Part shown: positions 7,834-16,911 of the stretch, in pieces
How positions within the stretch are numbered: position 1 is the stretch's first letter
Layout: every line of letters begins with the position of its first letter
Origin: Cytophagales bacterium
GTDB lineage: Bacteria > Bacteroidota > Bacteroidia > Cytophagales > Cytophagaceae
Reading direction: 5' to 3'
Assembly: GCA_013297765.1 (NCBI GenBank)
Contig: JAAFID010000010.1
Coordinates: 1 to 41,064, forward strand
Length of the DNA: 41,064 nucleotides
Made by a program: the position numbers and the translations under genes
The notes under the pieces: generated by a model
Seen by the model: only the letters and a program-made list of their open reading frames with translations
The model's database searches: none
Told to the model about the DNA's origin: nothing

Positions 7834-8863
7834 TATTATTTTTAGCACTAGTAATGCGCAGATGAACCTTAAATTTATGTTCAGTGGCATCAATACTCAA
7901 TAAAAAATTATCAGGATAAAGTAGTTCCAATCGCCTTTGTATATTGGCCAAGCCAATACCCGAGCTTTCGTCTTTTGCAGTGTGCGCTTGTTGAAATAAA
8001 TTGTTTTCTACTACAAAATCAATAGCTGTTGCAGAGGCTTTCAATGTGATGAAAATATAACTTTCTTGTCTATAGCTTACCCCATGCTTAAAAGCATTTT
8101 CTACTAGTGGTATCAGCAACATAGGCTCTATCATTGGGTTTCCTGTAATATTGTTGTCAAATGTTATTTTTACACTATCATCCAACCGTAGATGTTGCAG
8201 GGCGATATAGTTGTGGATGTACTCTACCTCTTTTTCTATTTCAATCCATTTTACATTAGATTCATACAGCATATACCTCATCAGTTGAGCCAGTTTTAGT
8301 AAGGCCTCTGGGGCATCGTCTGATTTTTTGAGGGTGAGCGAATAAATGTTGTTTAAGGTATTGAATAAAAAATGTGGGCTAACCTGATTTTTCAAAAAAA
8401 GTAGTTCTGAGGTCAATTTCTCTTTTTCTATTTCTTGAATTTGTCTGCTATTTTGAAGCCATTCTTTAGTAATGCGGTAACCGCCACTAATAAGCAAAAT
8501 CAATATACTGGAGAGTATGGCAGCACGCACACGTACCTCTATGAACCAATGTCTTTGAAACATACCACGGTTGAAATAATATTCTATAGCCAAATGGATT
8601 AAGGATATAGCAATAATGATAACAATCACTGAAATGATATAGAAAAAAATATGTTTGCGTGCCAGCAATTTCGGTATCAGTAGGTATAGATTGGCGTAGA
8701 AAAAAGAGGCTAAAAAAAAGGTGTTGATTAATAATTTGAAAAAGAAAAAACGGTCTATAAAGGGGGCATTGTGTGAAAAAAGTGGAATAGATAAAAATGC
8801 CAGCCATACCGAAAAGTGCATGATTACTAAAGCAATGGGATGTTGGAGCAATTTATTCATCAT
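7817..8863 (-). CDS. LytS-type sensor histidine kinase (His_kinase family)
   Basis: I choose the start at 8863 (MMNKLLQHPIAL), giving about 348 aa; the frame is open up to 8920. Four N-terminal membrane segments lie in the first 140 residues, with no recognisable extracellular sensor domain. After a short coiled linker comes the phosphorylation site block KNQVSPHFLFNTLNNIY, then an ATPase domain with LIPLVENAFKHGV (N box) and SSGIGLANIQRRL (G box). This layout is the LytS/YehU class, which pairs with LytTR regulators such as the one at 4803-5516. The two genes are co-oriented but separated by a convergent gene of 2 kb, so they are not an operon. Confidence 0.92.
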   Translation of the reverse strand: MMNKLLQHPIALVIMHFSVWLAFLSIPLFSHNAPFIDRFFFFKLLINTFFLASFFYANLYLLIPKLLARKHIFFYIISVIVIIIAISLIHLAIEYYFNRGMFQRHWFIEVRVRAAILSSILILLISGGYRITKEWLQNSRQIQEIEKEKLTSELLFLKNQVSPHFLFNTLNNIYSLTLKKSDDAPEALLKLAQLMRYMLYESNVKWIEIEKEVEYIHNYIALQHLRLDDSVKITFDNNITGNPMIEPMLLIPLVENAFKHGVSYRQESYIFITLKASATAIDFVVENNLFQQAHTAKDESSGIGLANIQRRLELLYPDNFLLSIDATEHKFKVHLRITSAKNNKGQAL

Positions 8864-9045
8864 AAAATTAGGTAAGATGGAGGAGGAGGCAATGATATAT
8901 TTTCGAAAGGGTAACATCAAGTATTTGAAGCTAGTAAAAATATTTTTATAGCGATGATAAAATATACCAATACCCTTTTTTTATCCTTAAAAATGGCTGT
9001 GCTGTGGGGGTAGAAATTGTAGCATGTCTTTTCCATGGTTTTTTA

Positions 9046-9053
9046 TAGCTTTG
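9046..9053 (+). promoter_or_regulatory. Candidate -7 box (TAGCTTTG) for fabD
   Basis: TAGCTTTG fits TAnnTTTG and lies 35 bp before the fabD start. No convincing TTTG element is seen at the usual distance upstream. Confidence 0.45.
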
Positions 9054-9088
9054 TAAAATTTAACAATATTTTAACATCATAAATTTTA

Positions 9089-9964
9089 ATGAAGGCATAC
9101 CTATTTCCAGGCCAAGGCTCACAGTTTTCGGGCATGGGCAAAGAACTTTACCACACCTCGGCCAAAGCAAAATCTCTTTTCGACCAAGCCAATGATATAT
9201 TAGGTTTCGAGATTACCAAAATAATGTTTGAAGGTAGCGATGATGAATTGAAGCAAACAAAAGTAACGCAGCCTGCCATATTTATTCACTCGGTAGTATT
9301 GGCAAAGATTTCAGCAACATTCATCCCTGAAATGGTGGCTGGCCATAGCCTTGGCGAGTTTTCGGCATTGGTAGCCAATGGTGCATTGTCGTACGAAGAC
9401 GGCCTGCAACTGGTTTATAAAAGAGCAATGGCCATGCAGCGGGCTTGCGACATAAACCCTTCTTCTATGGCTGCTATTCTTGGGCTAGACGATGCTAAGG
9501 TAGAAGAAATATGCAAAACTATTGCTGGCGAAATTGTGGTGGCCGCAAATTACAACTGCCCTGGTCAATTGGTTATTTCGGGATCTACCAAAGGCATAGA
9601 GCAAGCTTGTATTGCCATGAAAGAGGCTGGAGCTAAGCGTGCATTGCCGCTACCTGTGGGCGGTGCTTTTCACTCTCCATTGATGGAGCCGGCGAAAATA
9701 GAGTTGGAAGCTGCCATTAGAAACACTCATTTTTCAGCACCTATCTGCCCCATATATCAAAACGTAAATGCTAAACCCTCGACCGACACCGAGGTAATTA
9801 AAAACAATCTAGTGGCTCAATTGACCGCCCCTGTACGCTGGACACAAACCATACAGCACATGGTAGCCGATGGTGCTAGCCTATTTGTAGAATCTGGCCC
9901 TGGCAAAGTATTGCAAGGCTTAGTAAAGAAAATAAATGCAGGTAGCGAGGTGGCAAGTATTTAG
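9089..9964 (+). CDS. fabD: Malonyl-CoA:ACP transacylase FabD
   Basis: This 291-aa cytosolic enzyme transfers malonyl from CoA to acyl carrier protein, the entry step to fatty-acid elongation. The sequence begins with the family signature FPGQGSQFSGMGKEL. The nucleophile elbow GHSLGEFSAL (Ser near residue 88), an Arg in the region KRAMAMQRA, the active-site His in GGAFHSPLMEPA (near residue 194) and QNVNAKP are all present, as is the usual length. It stands alone here, without the other fab genes often found beside it in other phyla, and has its own probable promoter. Confidence 0.97.
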   Translation: MKAYLFPGQGSQFSGMGKELYHTSAKAKSLFDQANDILGFEITKIMFEGSDDELKQTKVTQPAIFIHSVVLAKISATFIPEMVAGHSLGEFSALVANGALSYEDGLQLVYKRAMAMQRACDINPSSMAAILGLDDAKVEEICKTIAGEIVVAANYNCPGQLVISGSTKGIEQACIAMKEAGAKRALPLPVGGAFHSPLMEPAKIELEAAIRNTHFSAPICPIYQNVNAKPSTDTEVIKNNLVAQLTAPVRWTQTIQHMVADGASLFVESGPGKVLQGLVKKINAGSEVASI

Positions 9965-10155
9965 CCAAGGTGTATTTAGCCAAATTTATATACTTCATAA
10001 TATGCAATTTACTCCATCGATGGCAAATGCCTGCAAATTAATAAGAGGCTATATCTTTCAAAGCATCACTAATGTTAGGAATTTAAGTCATTAAAAACCC
10101 GTACAGGTGAAAATCTGAATCGGTTTGTACAGGAATATATTTTAATTTATTCGCC

Positions 10156-10226
10156 TTTGCGTTTTACTTTCCCTTTCACCCACAGATTTATCTGTGAATG
10201 AAAGGGAAAATTTTATAATACGCAAA
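10156..10226. repeat. Long imperfect inverted repeat (hairpin) after fabD
   Basis: The core stem pairs 10167-10187 with 10190-10210 with only one two-base mismatch (CC against AA) and a minimal TT loop. A further outer stem, TTTGCG at 10156 with CGCAAA at 10221, encloses an internal loop. It lies between the convergent fabD and peroxiredoxin genes. An AAAATTTT follows on the plus strand, so it may terminate fabD. Its length is unusual for a simple terminator, and a small mobile or repetitive palindromic element is an alternative. Confidence 0.8.
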
Positions 10227-10242
10227 ACCAATATTGCTGGTG

Positions 10243-10839
10243 CTATAGATTGCTAATAACCTCTTTGACCGTTGCTCTCTTTTCATAATTTTGGTCAAAA
10301 TAGCGGTACTTAATCTTACCATCTTTGCCTATGATATATACCGCTGGTACTGGAAGGGTATTTTGCTTCGACGCATTTCTTTCTTTTAGGTCTATGCCGT
10401 ATGATTTGTATTTTTCGGTAGTAGCAGCATCCCAATCAAAGGCGACTTTGTAAGCGTTTATTATTTTCAAATCTAGATCTGATACTACTTGAAAACTGGC
10501 CTTTGTTTTCTGTATTGTTTTTTCCACATTGTCAGACTTCTCAGCAGTAATAGCCACCACAGTGGCACCTTTAGCAGTAATTTGCGACAACGAATCTTGC
10601 AAGGCCATCAATTGCCTGTTGCAGTATGGGCACCACTCTCCTCTATAAAATACCAATACTACTGAACCCGTTTTTAGCAATTGTTTCAACTGTACAGCAT
10701 TATTGCTTTGATTTTTACCTTTAAAATCAGGAGCAATATCGCCTACTTTTAAGCCTGTGGGCTGGGCTTGGGCAATGAAAGGAATGCTAAACAAAGCCAT
10801 AATAGCTAAAAGTAGTATTTCTTTTTTTGTATTCTTCAT
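10243..10839 (-). CDS. Exported AhpC/TSA-family peroxiredoxin-like protein
   Basis: This 198-aa protein has a signal peptide (LLLAIMALFSIPFIAQAQ) followed by a thioredoxin-fold AhpC/TSA domain. The active-site region is VVLVFYRGEWCPYCNRQL, with a CPYC pair in the position of the peroxidatic Cys, followed by VVAITAEKSDNVEKT and VPAVYIIGKDGKI. It probably reduces peroxides or exchanges disulfides outside the cytoplasm. CxxC in place of a single peroxidatic Cys is seen in the peroxiredoxin-like 2 and Bcp-related groups. It is a single gene, convergent with fabD. Confidence 0.87.
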   Translation of the reverse strand: MKNTKKEILLLAIMALFSIPFIAQAQPTGLKVGDIAPDFKGKNQSNNAVQLKQLLKTGSVVLVFYRGEWCPYCNRQLMALQDSLSQITAKGATVVAITAEKSDNVEKTIQKTKASFQVVSDLDLKIINAYKVAFDWDAATTEKYKSYGIDLKERNASKQNTLPVPAVYIIGKDGKIKYRYFDQNYEKRATVKEVISNL

Positions 10840-10935
10840 TAATATTGGGTGGGTTAAATTTATGAATGAAATAGTTTTTTATGTTTAGACGAATACTATT
10901 GACAAACCTTACAATAAGATTTTAAAAAATAATTG

Positions 10936-11208
10936 TTACAAATCTGATTTTGCCTTATTTATTTGGTCTTGAATATGTTCTTTTACTTCATCAGAAAGAG
11001 TGTGTACTTGTTTATCAGAATTATACATTCTTTTTATCTGTACAATCATTTCTTTCGATTGGGCAAAAAACTTTCTACAAGGTGGACAACTGAACAAATG
11101 CAGATACAATTGCAACCGCAATACAAACGAGAGTTTTCCCTCTTCTTTTTTAGAAGACAAATAAGTAGCCTGCTGGCAAGTAATGTTTATTTTGGGTTTG
11201 GCATCCAT
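10936..11208 (-). CDS. Small zinc-binding anti-sigma factor-like protein
   Basis: This 90-aa soluble protein overlaps the upstream ECF sigma gene by 22 bp, the usual arrangement for a co-translated anti-sigma. It has an early Cys (ITCQQAT) and the segment LHLFSCPPCRKFF, which fits the HxxxCxxC zinc motif of ZAS/zf-HC2 anti-sigma domains. Unlike many such proteins it has no membrane segment, so it would be a cytosolic regulator, possibly redox-responsive through the Cys cluster. The partner assignment follows from the overlap. Confidence 0.72.
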   Translation of the reverse strand: MDAKPKINITCQQATYLSSKKEEGKLSFVLRLQLYLHLFSCPPCRKFFAQSKEMIVQIKRMYNSDKQVHTLSDEVKEHIQDQINKAKSDL

Positions 11209-11804
11209 TTTGGATTGTTGTCAGTTGTAAACCAGTTTTTCTCTAGGCAACTACGCATCAGTAGCTTTGCACGGTGTACAATAACCCAAAAATTAGACGT
11301 TGAAATGTCATAATCCTTACAAATTTTTTCAGATTCTTCTTCCTCTACATATTTTGACACAAAAATAGGAATCATTCGTGGCGGCATTTTGCCTATGCAG
11401 GCTTGCAATATTTTGTGAAACTCTTCTTGATGCAGTGTATCGTCGGCTTCTACTTTCCAAGTGCTTGGCCGGGCACTGGATTTCCAATGGGCTGTAGAAT
11501 AACTGTCAGCCTGAAAAAATGATTCTTGGAAACTGTTTTCGGTGGCTATCAAATAATCGTCGGTGTTTTTCAACACATCTTTTTTTCTGTAGTAGTCAAT
11601 TATTTTTCGATTGAGAATAGCCACTAGCCAAGTTTTTTCTGTGCTCTCGCCCCTAAACGAATCCTTTGCTGTAAGGGCAGAAAGAAAAGTATCTTGCACC
11701 AAATCTTGAGCAACAACTTTGGTGTTGGTCTTCAACATTGCTAGCGAATACAAATAATCTCCATAGCGAGCAACCCATTCGTTAGTATAGAGCATAAAAA
11801 ACAT
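11187..11804 (-). CDS. ECF-type RNA polymerase sigma factor
   Basis: This sigma-70 family protein has region 2 (YGDYLYSLAMLKT, AQDLVQDTFLSAL, TWLVAILNRKIIDYYRK) and region 4 (LQACIGKMPPRMIPIF, EEESEKICKDYDIST, NFWVIVHRAKLLMRSCLE). The two regions are joined by a linker of about 60 residues, longer than usual. The frame starts at 11804, but a TAnnTTTG box ends only 12 bp before that ATG, so the second ATG at 11795 (MLYTNEW) may be the real start. It is followed by an overlapping anti-sigma gene. Targets cannot be read from this window; autoregulation is possible given the strong box in front. Confidence 0.9.
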   Translation of the reverse strand: MFFMLYTNEWVARYGDYLYSLAMLKTNTKVVAQDLVQDTFLSALTAKDSFRGESTEKTWLVAILNRKIIDYYRKKDVLKNTDDYLIATENSFQESFFQADSYSTAHWKSSARPSTWKVEADDTLHQEEFHKILQACIGKMPPRMIPIFVSKYVEEEESEKICKDYDISTSNFWVIVHRAKLLMRSCLEKNWFTTDNNPKWMPNPK

Positions 11805-11816
11805 GGCTTATGCTTA

Positions 11817-11824
11817 CAAACATA
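11817..11824 (-). promoter_or_regulatory. Candidate -7 box (TATGTTTG) for the ECF sigma operon
   Basis: Read on the minus strand, TATGTTTG matches TAnnTTTG and lies directly before the sigma gene. A second box for sbcD lies 14 bp away on the other strand, making a compact divergent promoter. Confidence 0.45.
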
Positions 11825-11837
11825 ATAATTATAAGCC

Positions 11838-11845
11838 TATTTTTG
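11838..11845 (+). promoter_or_regulatory. Candidate -7 box (TATTTTTG) for sbcDC
   Basis: TATTTTTG matches TAnnTTTG, 30 bp before the sbcD start codon, in the 71-bp divergent gap shared with the ECF sigma operon. Confidence 0.45.
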
Positions 11846-11875
11846 TTGGGCATACCTATTTTAATTCATTAGCCT

Positions 11876-13111
11876 ATGGCATATAAAATTATACATACCG
11901 CCGACTGGCATCTAGGCCAGTCGCTCCATCAAAAATCTAGAAAGGAAGAACACCAATTATTTATAGTATGGCTATTGCAATTTATGGAGCAAGAGCATAT
12001 CAATGCAATCATCATTGCAGGCGATGTGTTTGATGTAGCTAACCCCAGCATTGAGGCAATGGATATGTACCACCATTTCTTACTCGCAGCATATCGCCTC
12101 AATGTGGAAGTAATTGTGGTAGGTGGCAATCACGATTCTGCTGCCAGGCTTAATACTACAGGGTCGTTGCTACAATTGCTAAACGTACATGTGGTGGGGG
12201 GCGAGGCCACAGCCCTAGGCAAAATTATTCCATTAAAAAATAAAGAAAATAACACGATTGAAGCCGTTATAGTGGCAGTGCCTTACCTACGAGATGGAGA
12301 TTTGCGGCGAATTGCAGAAGGTGAAGCTATAAAAGAGGCAGATAGTGCCTTTGCAACAAGCGTAAAGCTGCATTACGACAGTCTAGCGGCAAAGGCAAAG
12401 TGTGAATTTGAAAATATCCCACTCATTGCCACAGCACATTTGTATGTAAATGGAAGCACTACTTCAGATGCCAGCCAAGCCCACATGCACAAAATAGGTA
12501 GTTTGGGCTACCTAGCATCGCATTGTTTTTCTAGCAATTATAGTTATATAGCCATGGGGCATATTCACAAGCCACAAACCATAAAACACCCAGAAAATGT
12601 AGTGGTGCGGTATAGCGGCTCGCCTATTCCGCTTAGCTTTAGCGAAAGAAACGATGAAAAGGAACTTACTGTTATTGCATTAGAAAATATCAGTTTAACA
12701 TACCAAAGTGTACCCATACCTACCAGTCGCAATTTAGTAAGGCTAAAGGGTACGCCACTACAAATTGTGGAAGCAATGAAAAACTATGAAAACAATACTC
12801 CACTAAGCACCTGGGCAGAAGTAGTGGTAACTGAAAATGTAAATTTTCTGGAGTTTAATAAAGAGATAGAAATGCTGGCCAGCCAAAAAAATGTAGAGCT
12901 TTTGAATAGAATTTTAGAAATTCCTAAAACCATATTTACCCACACCAGAGCTGAATTTGTGGCAGGTGCAGACAACAATCCACTAGATGATGTGGCAGAA
13001 ATATTTAAACTAAAATGCGAAAAACAAGGATTAGACGCAGGCAATATTCAGCAGTTAATGCCATTATTTGACGAAGTGTACAACGAGGTAAAAGGAAGCG
13101 AAAAAGTATGA
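11876..13111 (+). CDS. sbcD: Exonuclease SbcCD nuclease subunit SbcD
   Basis: This 411-aa protein is the Mre11-type nuclease subunit of SbcCD, which opens DNA hairpins and processes double-strand ends. The calcineurin-like phosphoesterase motifs are present in order: HTADWHLGQ (D and H), IIAGDVFD, GGNHDSAAR (the NHD), TAHLYVNG and IAMGHIHKPQ (the GHxH), followed by YSGSPIPLSFSE. The C-terminal part is the capping and SbcC-contact domain. It overlaps sbcC by 4 bp (ATGA), so the two subunits are translationally coupled. Confidence 0.97.
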   Translation: MAYKIIHTADWHLGQSLHQKSRKEEHQLFIVWLLQFMEQEHINAIIIAGDVFDVANPSIEAMDMYHHFLLAAYRLNVEVIVVGGNHDSAARLNTTGSLLQLLNVHVVGGEATALGKIIPLKNKENNTIEAVIVAVPYLRDGDLRRIAEGEAIKEADSAFATSVKLHYDSLAAKAKCEFENIPLIATAHLYVNGSTTSDASQAHMHKIGSLGYLASHCFSSNYSYIAMGHIHKPQTIKHPENVVVRYSGSPIPLSFSERNDEKELTVIALENISLTYQSVPIPTSRNLVRLKGTPLQIVEAMKNYENNTPLSTWAEVVVTENVNFLEFNKEIEMLASQKNVELLNRILEIPKTIFTHTRAEFVAGADNNPLDDVAEIFKLKCEKQGLDAGNIQQLMPLFDEVYNEVKGSEKV

Positions 13112-16100
13112 AAATCTTAAAAGTAAGCCTCTGCAACATTCATTCGCTAAAGGGCAAACATGAAATAGATTTTGCAAATGGACTATTGGGCAGTGTAGGG
13201 TTGTATGCCATCACTGGCAATACAGGTGCGGGCAAATCGACTATTCTCGATGCCATTACGCTGGCTTTGTACGGGCAAACGAATAGACATGGCAATAAAA
13301 GCCTTGACCAAGAAATAATCACTAGAAATGAAAAAGAGGCATATTCAGAAGTTACATTCGAGGTACACAACCAGCAATATTTTGCCGAATGGAAAGTATC
13401 ATTCAAGAGAAACAATAAAATAAATGATTCAAAAATACGCCTCTCTAAGATTATAGAAAATGACAAGCAATTATTGACAGACAAAAAAACAGAATCAAAG
13501 AATAAAATTGAAGAACTAATTGGATTAAGCTTCCATCAGTTTACCAAATCGGTATTGCTGGCACAAAACAATTTTTCAGCTTTCCTAAAAGCCAAGCCTG
13601 GAGAAAGAGCCGAAATGCTGAGCAAAATAACAGGAACTGAGATTTATGAGTATATTTCTAAAGCTGTTTTTGAGAAAACCAAAGCACTAGAAGATACCTT
13701 AACGGCTAGCAAATCTTTGTTAAATAACAATTTACTGACAGAAGAAGAAGTAGCAATACTCAAAGAAACCGTAGAAACAAAATCAGCCCAAACGGCTGAC
13801 ATAGCCACGGCCCTAACAAAAATAATCGCCGAGCTAAAATGGTACGATGACCTAGATAAAACCGAGGTCGAATACACGAAACACCGCCAAGAACTGACAG
13901 CTATTGAAAAAATAATTCAAGAGCAAAAAGACGATTACAATAAATTAGAAAAATACAACAAAGCAAAGCTGTTAGAAAAAGACTTAATCGCATTTGAAAA
14001 TGCAGATAGCCAATACAATGCAACTAAAGAAAAACTTCTGAAAGTAGAAAATGAAATTGTATTGGCCAATACCCTTTTGAAGGAATTGGTGCTCGATTTG
14101 GAAACAAAATACAGCCAGCAAACTATAGCCAAAGAAGAGCTAGACACCAGTCTGCCACTTGTAGAAAAAGCGAAAGAAAAATTGCAAGACCAGATGAGCC
14201 AAGAGAAGTTGATTGCCGAGTTGGACAAAGAAATGGAGGTTAAAAAAGACCAATTAGAAGAAAAGCAAAGCCAAAATATAAGATTAGTTGCAGAAAAAGA
14301 GATTCTTGCAAATTTAATTTCAAATTTAGAAATAGAAGTCGCAGCCCATAAAAAATATGAACACTGGGTAGAAGACAAAAAAGCAGTTGGTATTATTTAT
14401 AAAGAAATAGAAAAATTAGAAAAAGAAAACGCAACCATAAATTCTGATACGCTGGAGCAAGACATTGCACTGTATCGCAATAAGATAAATAAAAATATAG
14501 AAGATATAACAAACCTAACATCTAAGCTAGCTACCGAAGAACCTAAGTACAATAGCCTTGTACAAGAGCGAAATAAATTGAAGTCGGCCACGATTTTAAC
14601 GACTGAAAAAGAAATTGCACAAGCTAAGCTATCGCAATGGAACCTACTGCAAAATGAACTCTCCAAGTTGGCTGAAATAGAGGCTAAATTAACACCATGT
14701 AAACAGCGTATTACCGAATTGTTATGCCAAGAAAAATTGGCGAATGAAAAACTTAGATCACAAAATAAACATATAGAAGCACTTGTAGAAAATCTAATGC
14801 TACAAAAAACCATAGCTAGTTTAGAAGAGCATAGAACGAACCTAAAAGATGGAGAAGCGTGTCCGCTATGTGGTGCAAAAGAACATCCCTATGCCGTCGA
14901 AAAATTAGATTTAAAACCCAGTGAAGCAGAGCAAAGACTAGCCGATGAAAAAACAAATCTAGAAAAAATAAACAAAGAAATAAATACCATTGCCAAAGAG
15001 AAAATACAGCTTGAAGGCACTGTAAAATCGTATGAAGAAAATGTGCAAAATGCTGAAATAGAAATAAAAAAATCACTCGCTTTTTTGCAAATACCTGAGC
15101 CACCAGCACAGGAGCAACTAATCAAAAATGCTCAAAATTTAAAGCAGTTGATTGATAGCTACAGCCATGATTTGACAAGAAGTACAGCACTTACCGCTGA
15201 TATAGAAAAAAGTGCATTGGATATACAACTGCAAAAAGACGGCCTTCAAAAACTAGAGATAGCGAAACTGGAAACAGAAAATCAATTAAAATCATGGCAA
15301 CAAACAGCAAACAGCAACGAACAGTTGCTGGCAAAAAACAATGCATCAATCGTAGCAAAATATGAAGAATTTCAATCTATCATCAATAATTATGATGAGA
15401 AAATAACTACTAACGAAATAGCGAAATTCATAGAAATAGGAAAAAAATTGACCGCTAAACATGATAAATGGAAAATGGCCAATGAAGAATTGATTGCACA
15501 AAAAGAAAAAGAACGTACTATCGATACTGATATAAAAAACTTAGCATTCGCTCTAAATCTTATAGAAAAAGAGCACCTTCAATTGCTTGAAAAACAAAAT
15601 ACTGAAAATAATTTGCGCATAGAAACGAAAGCAACTATTGCATTGCTTACTGCAAATTTTAAACTAAAAAACCCTAGAGAAGAAGAAGATAGGTTGCGAG
15701 AGAATGTAACTACAATATCGAAAATAATCAATGAAGCAAATAATAAAAAGGCAGGATATGAAGCATCAATCGCTGAAAATTTAAAAGTGAAAGAAGAATT
15801 GTGGAAAGCCAAAATTATAGAAGAAGCCAGTGTAGCAAATAATGCTTTAAAGCTCAAGAAACTGCTTCAAGAAAATGAATTCGAATCAATCAATAGTTTG
15901 AAAAATGATTTGCAGTTGCTCAATCATGCCATAATCGCTGCAAATAAGGTTAAAAATGAAAATGATAGAATCTCATTGAAAAGCCTGCGGGATGCATCGA
16001 GTGACAAGTTGCTAAGTTTACAAAAATTACAACTTACCTCGCTCTCGGTAGAATTACTTGAGGCACAGAAGATAGAATTAACAACCAAGAACCAAGAGCT

Positions 16101-16719
16101 AAACCAACAAATAGGCGGTGCAAAAGAACAATTGAATAACAATGAAAAAGAAATTGCTGCCAACCAAAATCTACTAGCAAAGATTGAGAATCAAGAACAG
16201 ATATGCAGCCAGTGGAAGCAACTGAACCAATTGATAGGCTCGAGTGATGGAGATAGGTTCAAAAAGTTTGCTCAAGATTTCACCTTGTCTTTGCTAGTAC
16301 AGTATGCCAATCGCCACCTTGCCGTAATGTACAATAGATACGAACTGCACAAAGACGACCTTGCCGCCGAAATGGAATTGCAGATTAAAGACAAACATTT
16401 TTTTGAGCAAATACGCACCATTAATTCACTTTCGGGTGGCGAAACGTTTTTGGTAAGCCTAGCCTTGGCCTTGGGGCTGTCCGACTTGGCGAGCAAAAAT
16501 ACCAAAATTCGTTCGCTCTTTATCGACGAGGGTTTTGGCAGCCTTGATCCCGAAAGCCTCAACAATGCTCTAGATGCTTTAGAGTTGCTACAACAAACCG
16601 ACGATAGGCAAATAGGTATTATATCGCATGTGGAAGAACTTAAAAAACGCATTCATACCCAAATAAAAGTAACCAAAACATCTGCAGAATATAGCAAAAT
16701 AGAAGTTTGCGATAGCTAG
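13108..16719 (+). CDS. sbcC: Exonuclease SbcCD ATPase subunit SbcC
   Basis: This 1203-aa Rad50-like SMC-family ATPase forms the partner of SbcD. The N-terminal Walker A is GNTGAGKST near residue 40 and the Q-loop region VLLAQNNFSAFLKA follows. Two very long coiled coils flank a zinc hook with CPLC at about residues 585-588 that dimerises the complex. At the C-terminus are the ABC signature LSGGETFLVSLALALGLSD, Walker B RSLFIDEGFGSLD and the His switch region GIISHVEEL. The coils are Lys/Glu/Asn-rich, as expected. It starts within the sbcD stop codon. Confidence 0.97.
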   Translation: MKILKVSLCNIHSLKGKHEIDFANGLLGSVGLYAITGNTGAGKSTILDAITLALYGQTNRHGNKSLDQEIITRNEKEAYSEVTFEVHNQQYFAEWKVSFKRNNKINDSKIRLSKIIENDKQLLTDKKTESKNKIEELIGLSFHQFTKSVLLAQNNFSAFLKAKPGERAEMLSKITGTEIYEYISKAVFEKTKALEDTLTASKSLLNNNLLTEEEVAILKETVETKSAQTADIATALTKIIAELKWYDDLDKTEVEYTKHRQELTAIEKIIQEQKDDYNKLEKYNKAKLLEKDLIAFENADSQYNATKEKLLKVENEIVLANTLLKELVLDLETKYSQQTIAKEELDTSLPLVEKAKEKLQDQMSQEKLIAELDKEMEVKKDQLEEKQSQNIRLVAEKEILANLISNLEIEVAAHKKYEHWVEDKKAVGIIYKEIEKLEKENATINSDTLEQDIALYRNKINKNIEDITNLTSKLATEEPKYNSLVQERNKLKSATILTTEKEIAQAKLSQWNLLQNELSKLAEIEAKLTPCKQRITELLCQEKLANEKLRSQNKHIEALVENLMLQKTIASLEEHRTNLKDGEACPLCGAKEHPYAVEKLDLKPSEAEQRLADEKTNLEKINKEINTIAKEKIQLEGTVKSYEENVQNAEIEIKKSLAFLQIPEPPAQEQLIKNAQNLKQLIDSYSHDLTRSTALTADIEKSALDIQLQKDGLQKLEIAKLETENQLKSWQQTANSNEQLLAKNNASIVAKYEEFQSIINNYDEKITTNEIAKFIEIGKKLTAKHDKWKMANEELIAQKEKERTIDTDIKNLAFALNLIEKEHLQLLEKQNTENNLRIETKATIALLTANFKLKNPREEEDRLRENVTTISKIINEANNKKAGYEASIAENLKVKEELWKAKIIEEASVANNALKLKKLLQENEFESINSLKNDLQLLNHAIIAANKVKNENDRISLKSLRDASSDKLLSLQKLQLTSLSVELLEAQKIELTTKNQELNQQIGGAKEQLNNNEKEIAANQNLLAKIENQEQICSQWKQLNQLIGSSDGDRFKKFAQDFTLSLLVQYANRHLAVMYNRYELHKDDLAAEMELQIKDKHFFEQIRTINSLSGGETFLVSLALALGLSDLASKNTKIRSLFIDEGFGSLDPESLNNALDALELLQQTDDRQIGIISHVEELKKRIHTQIKVTKTSAEYSKIEVCDS

Positions 16720-16911
16720 CACATTTTTGCATCTGCAAATGCTAGGGATGGTTTTTTCCCATTGTTAAATTTAAAATTTCAGCCAACGCATGATTTTTTC
16801 TAGCGTATCTGTCAAAAGTTTCCTAATCATATTTCCTTTGCCAAATTTTAAATCATAAATTTGCAAGATAATTTGAGTACAGACTTTTCCATAATAAAAA
16901 TCATTGTTACC

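Noticed and set aside
13140-16652. Many Ser/Phe/Leu-rich minus-strand frames opposite sbcC
   Set aside because: Typical antisense shadows of a Lys/Glu/Asn-rich coiled-coil gene.
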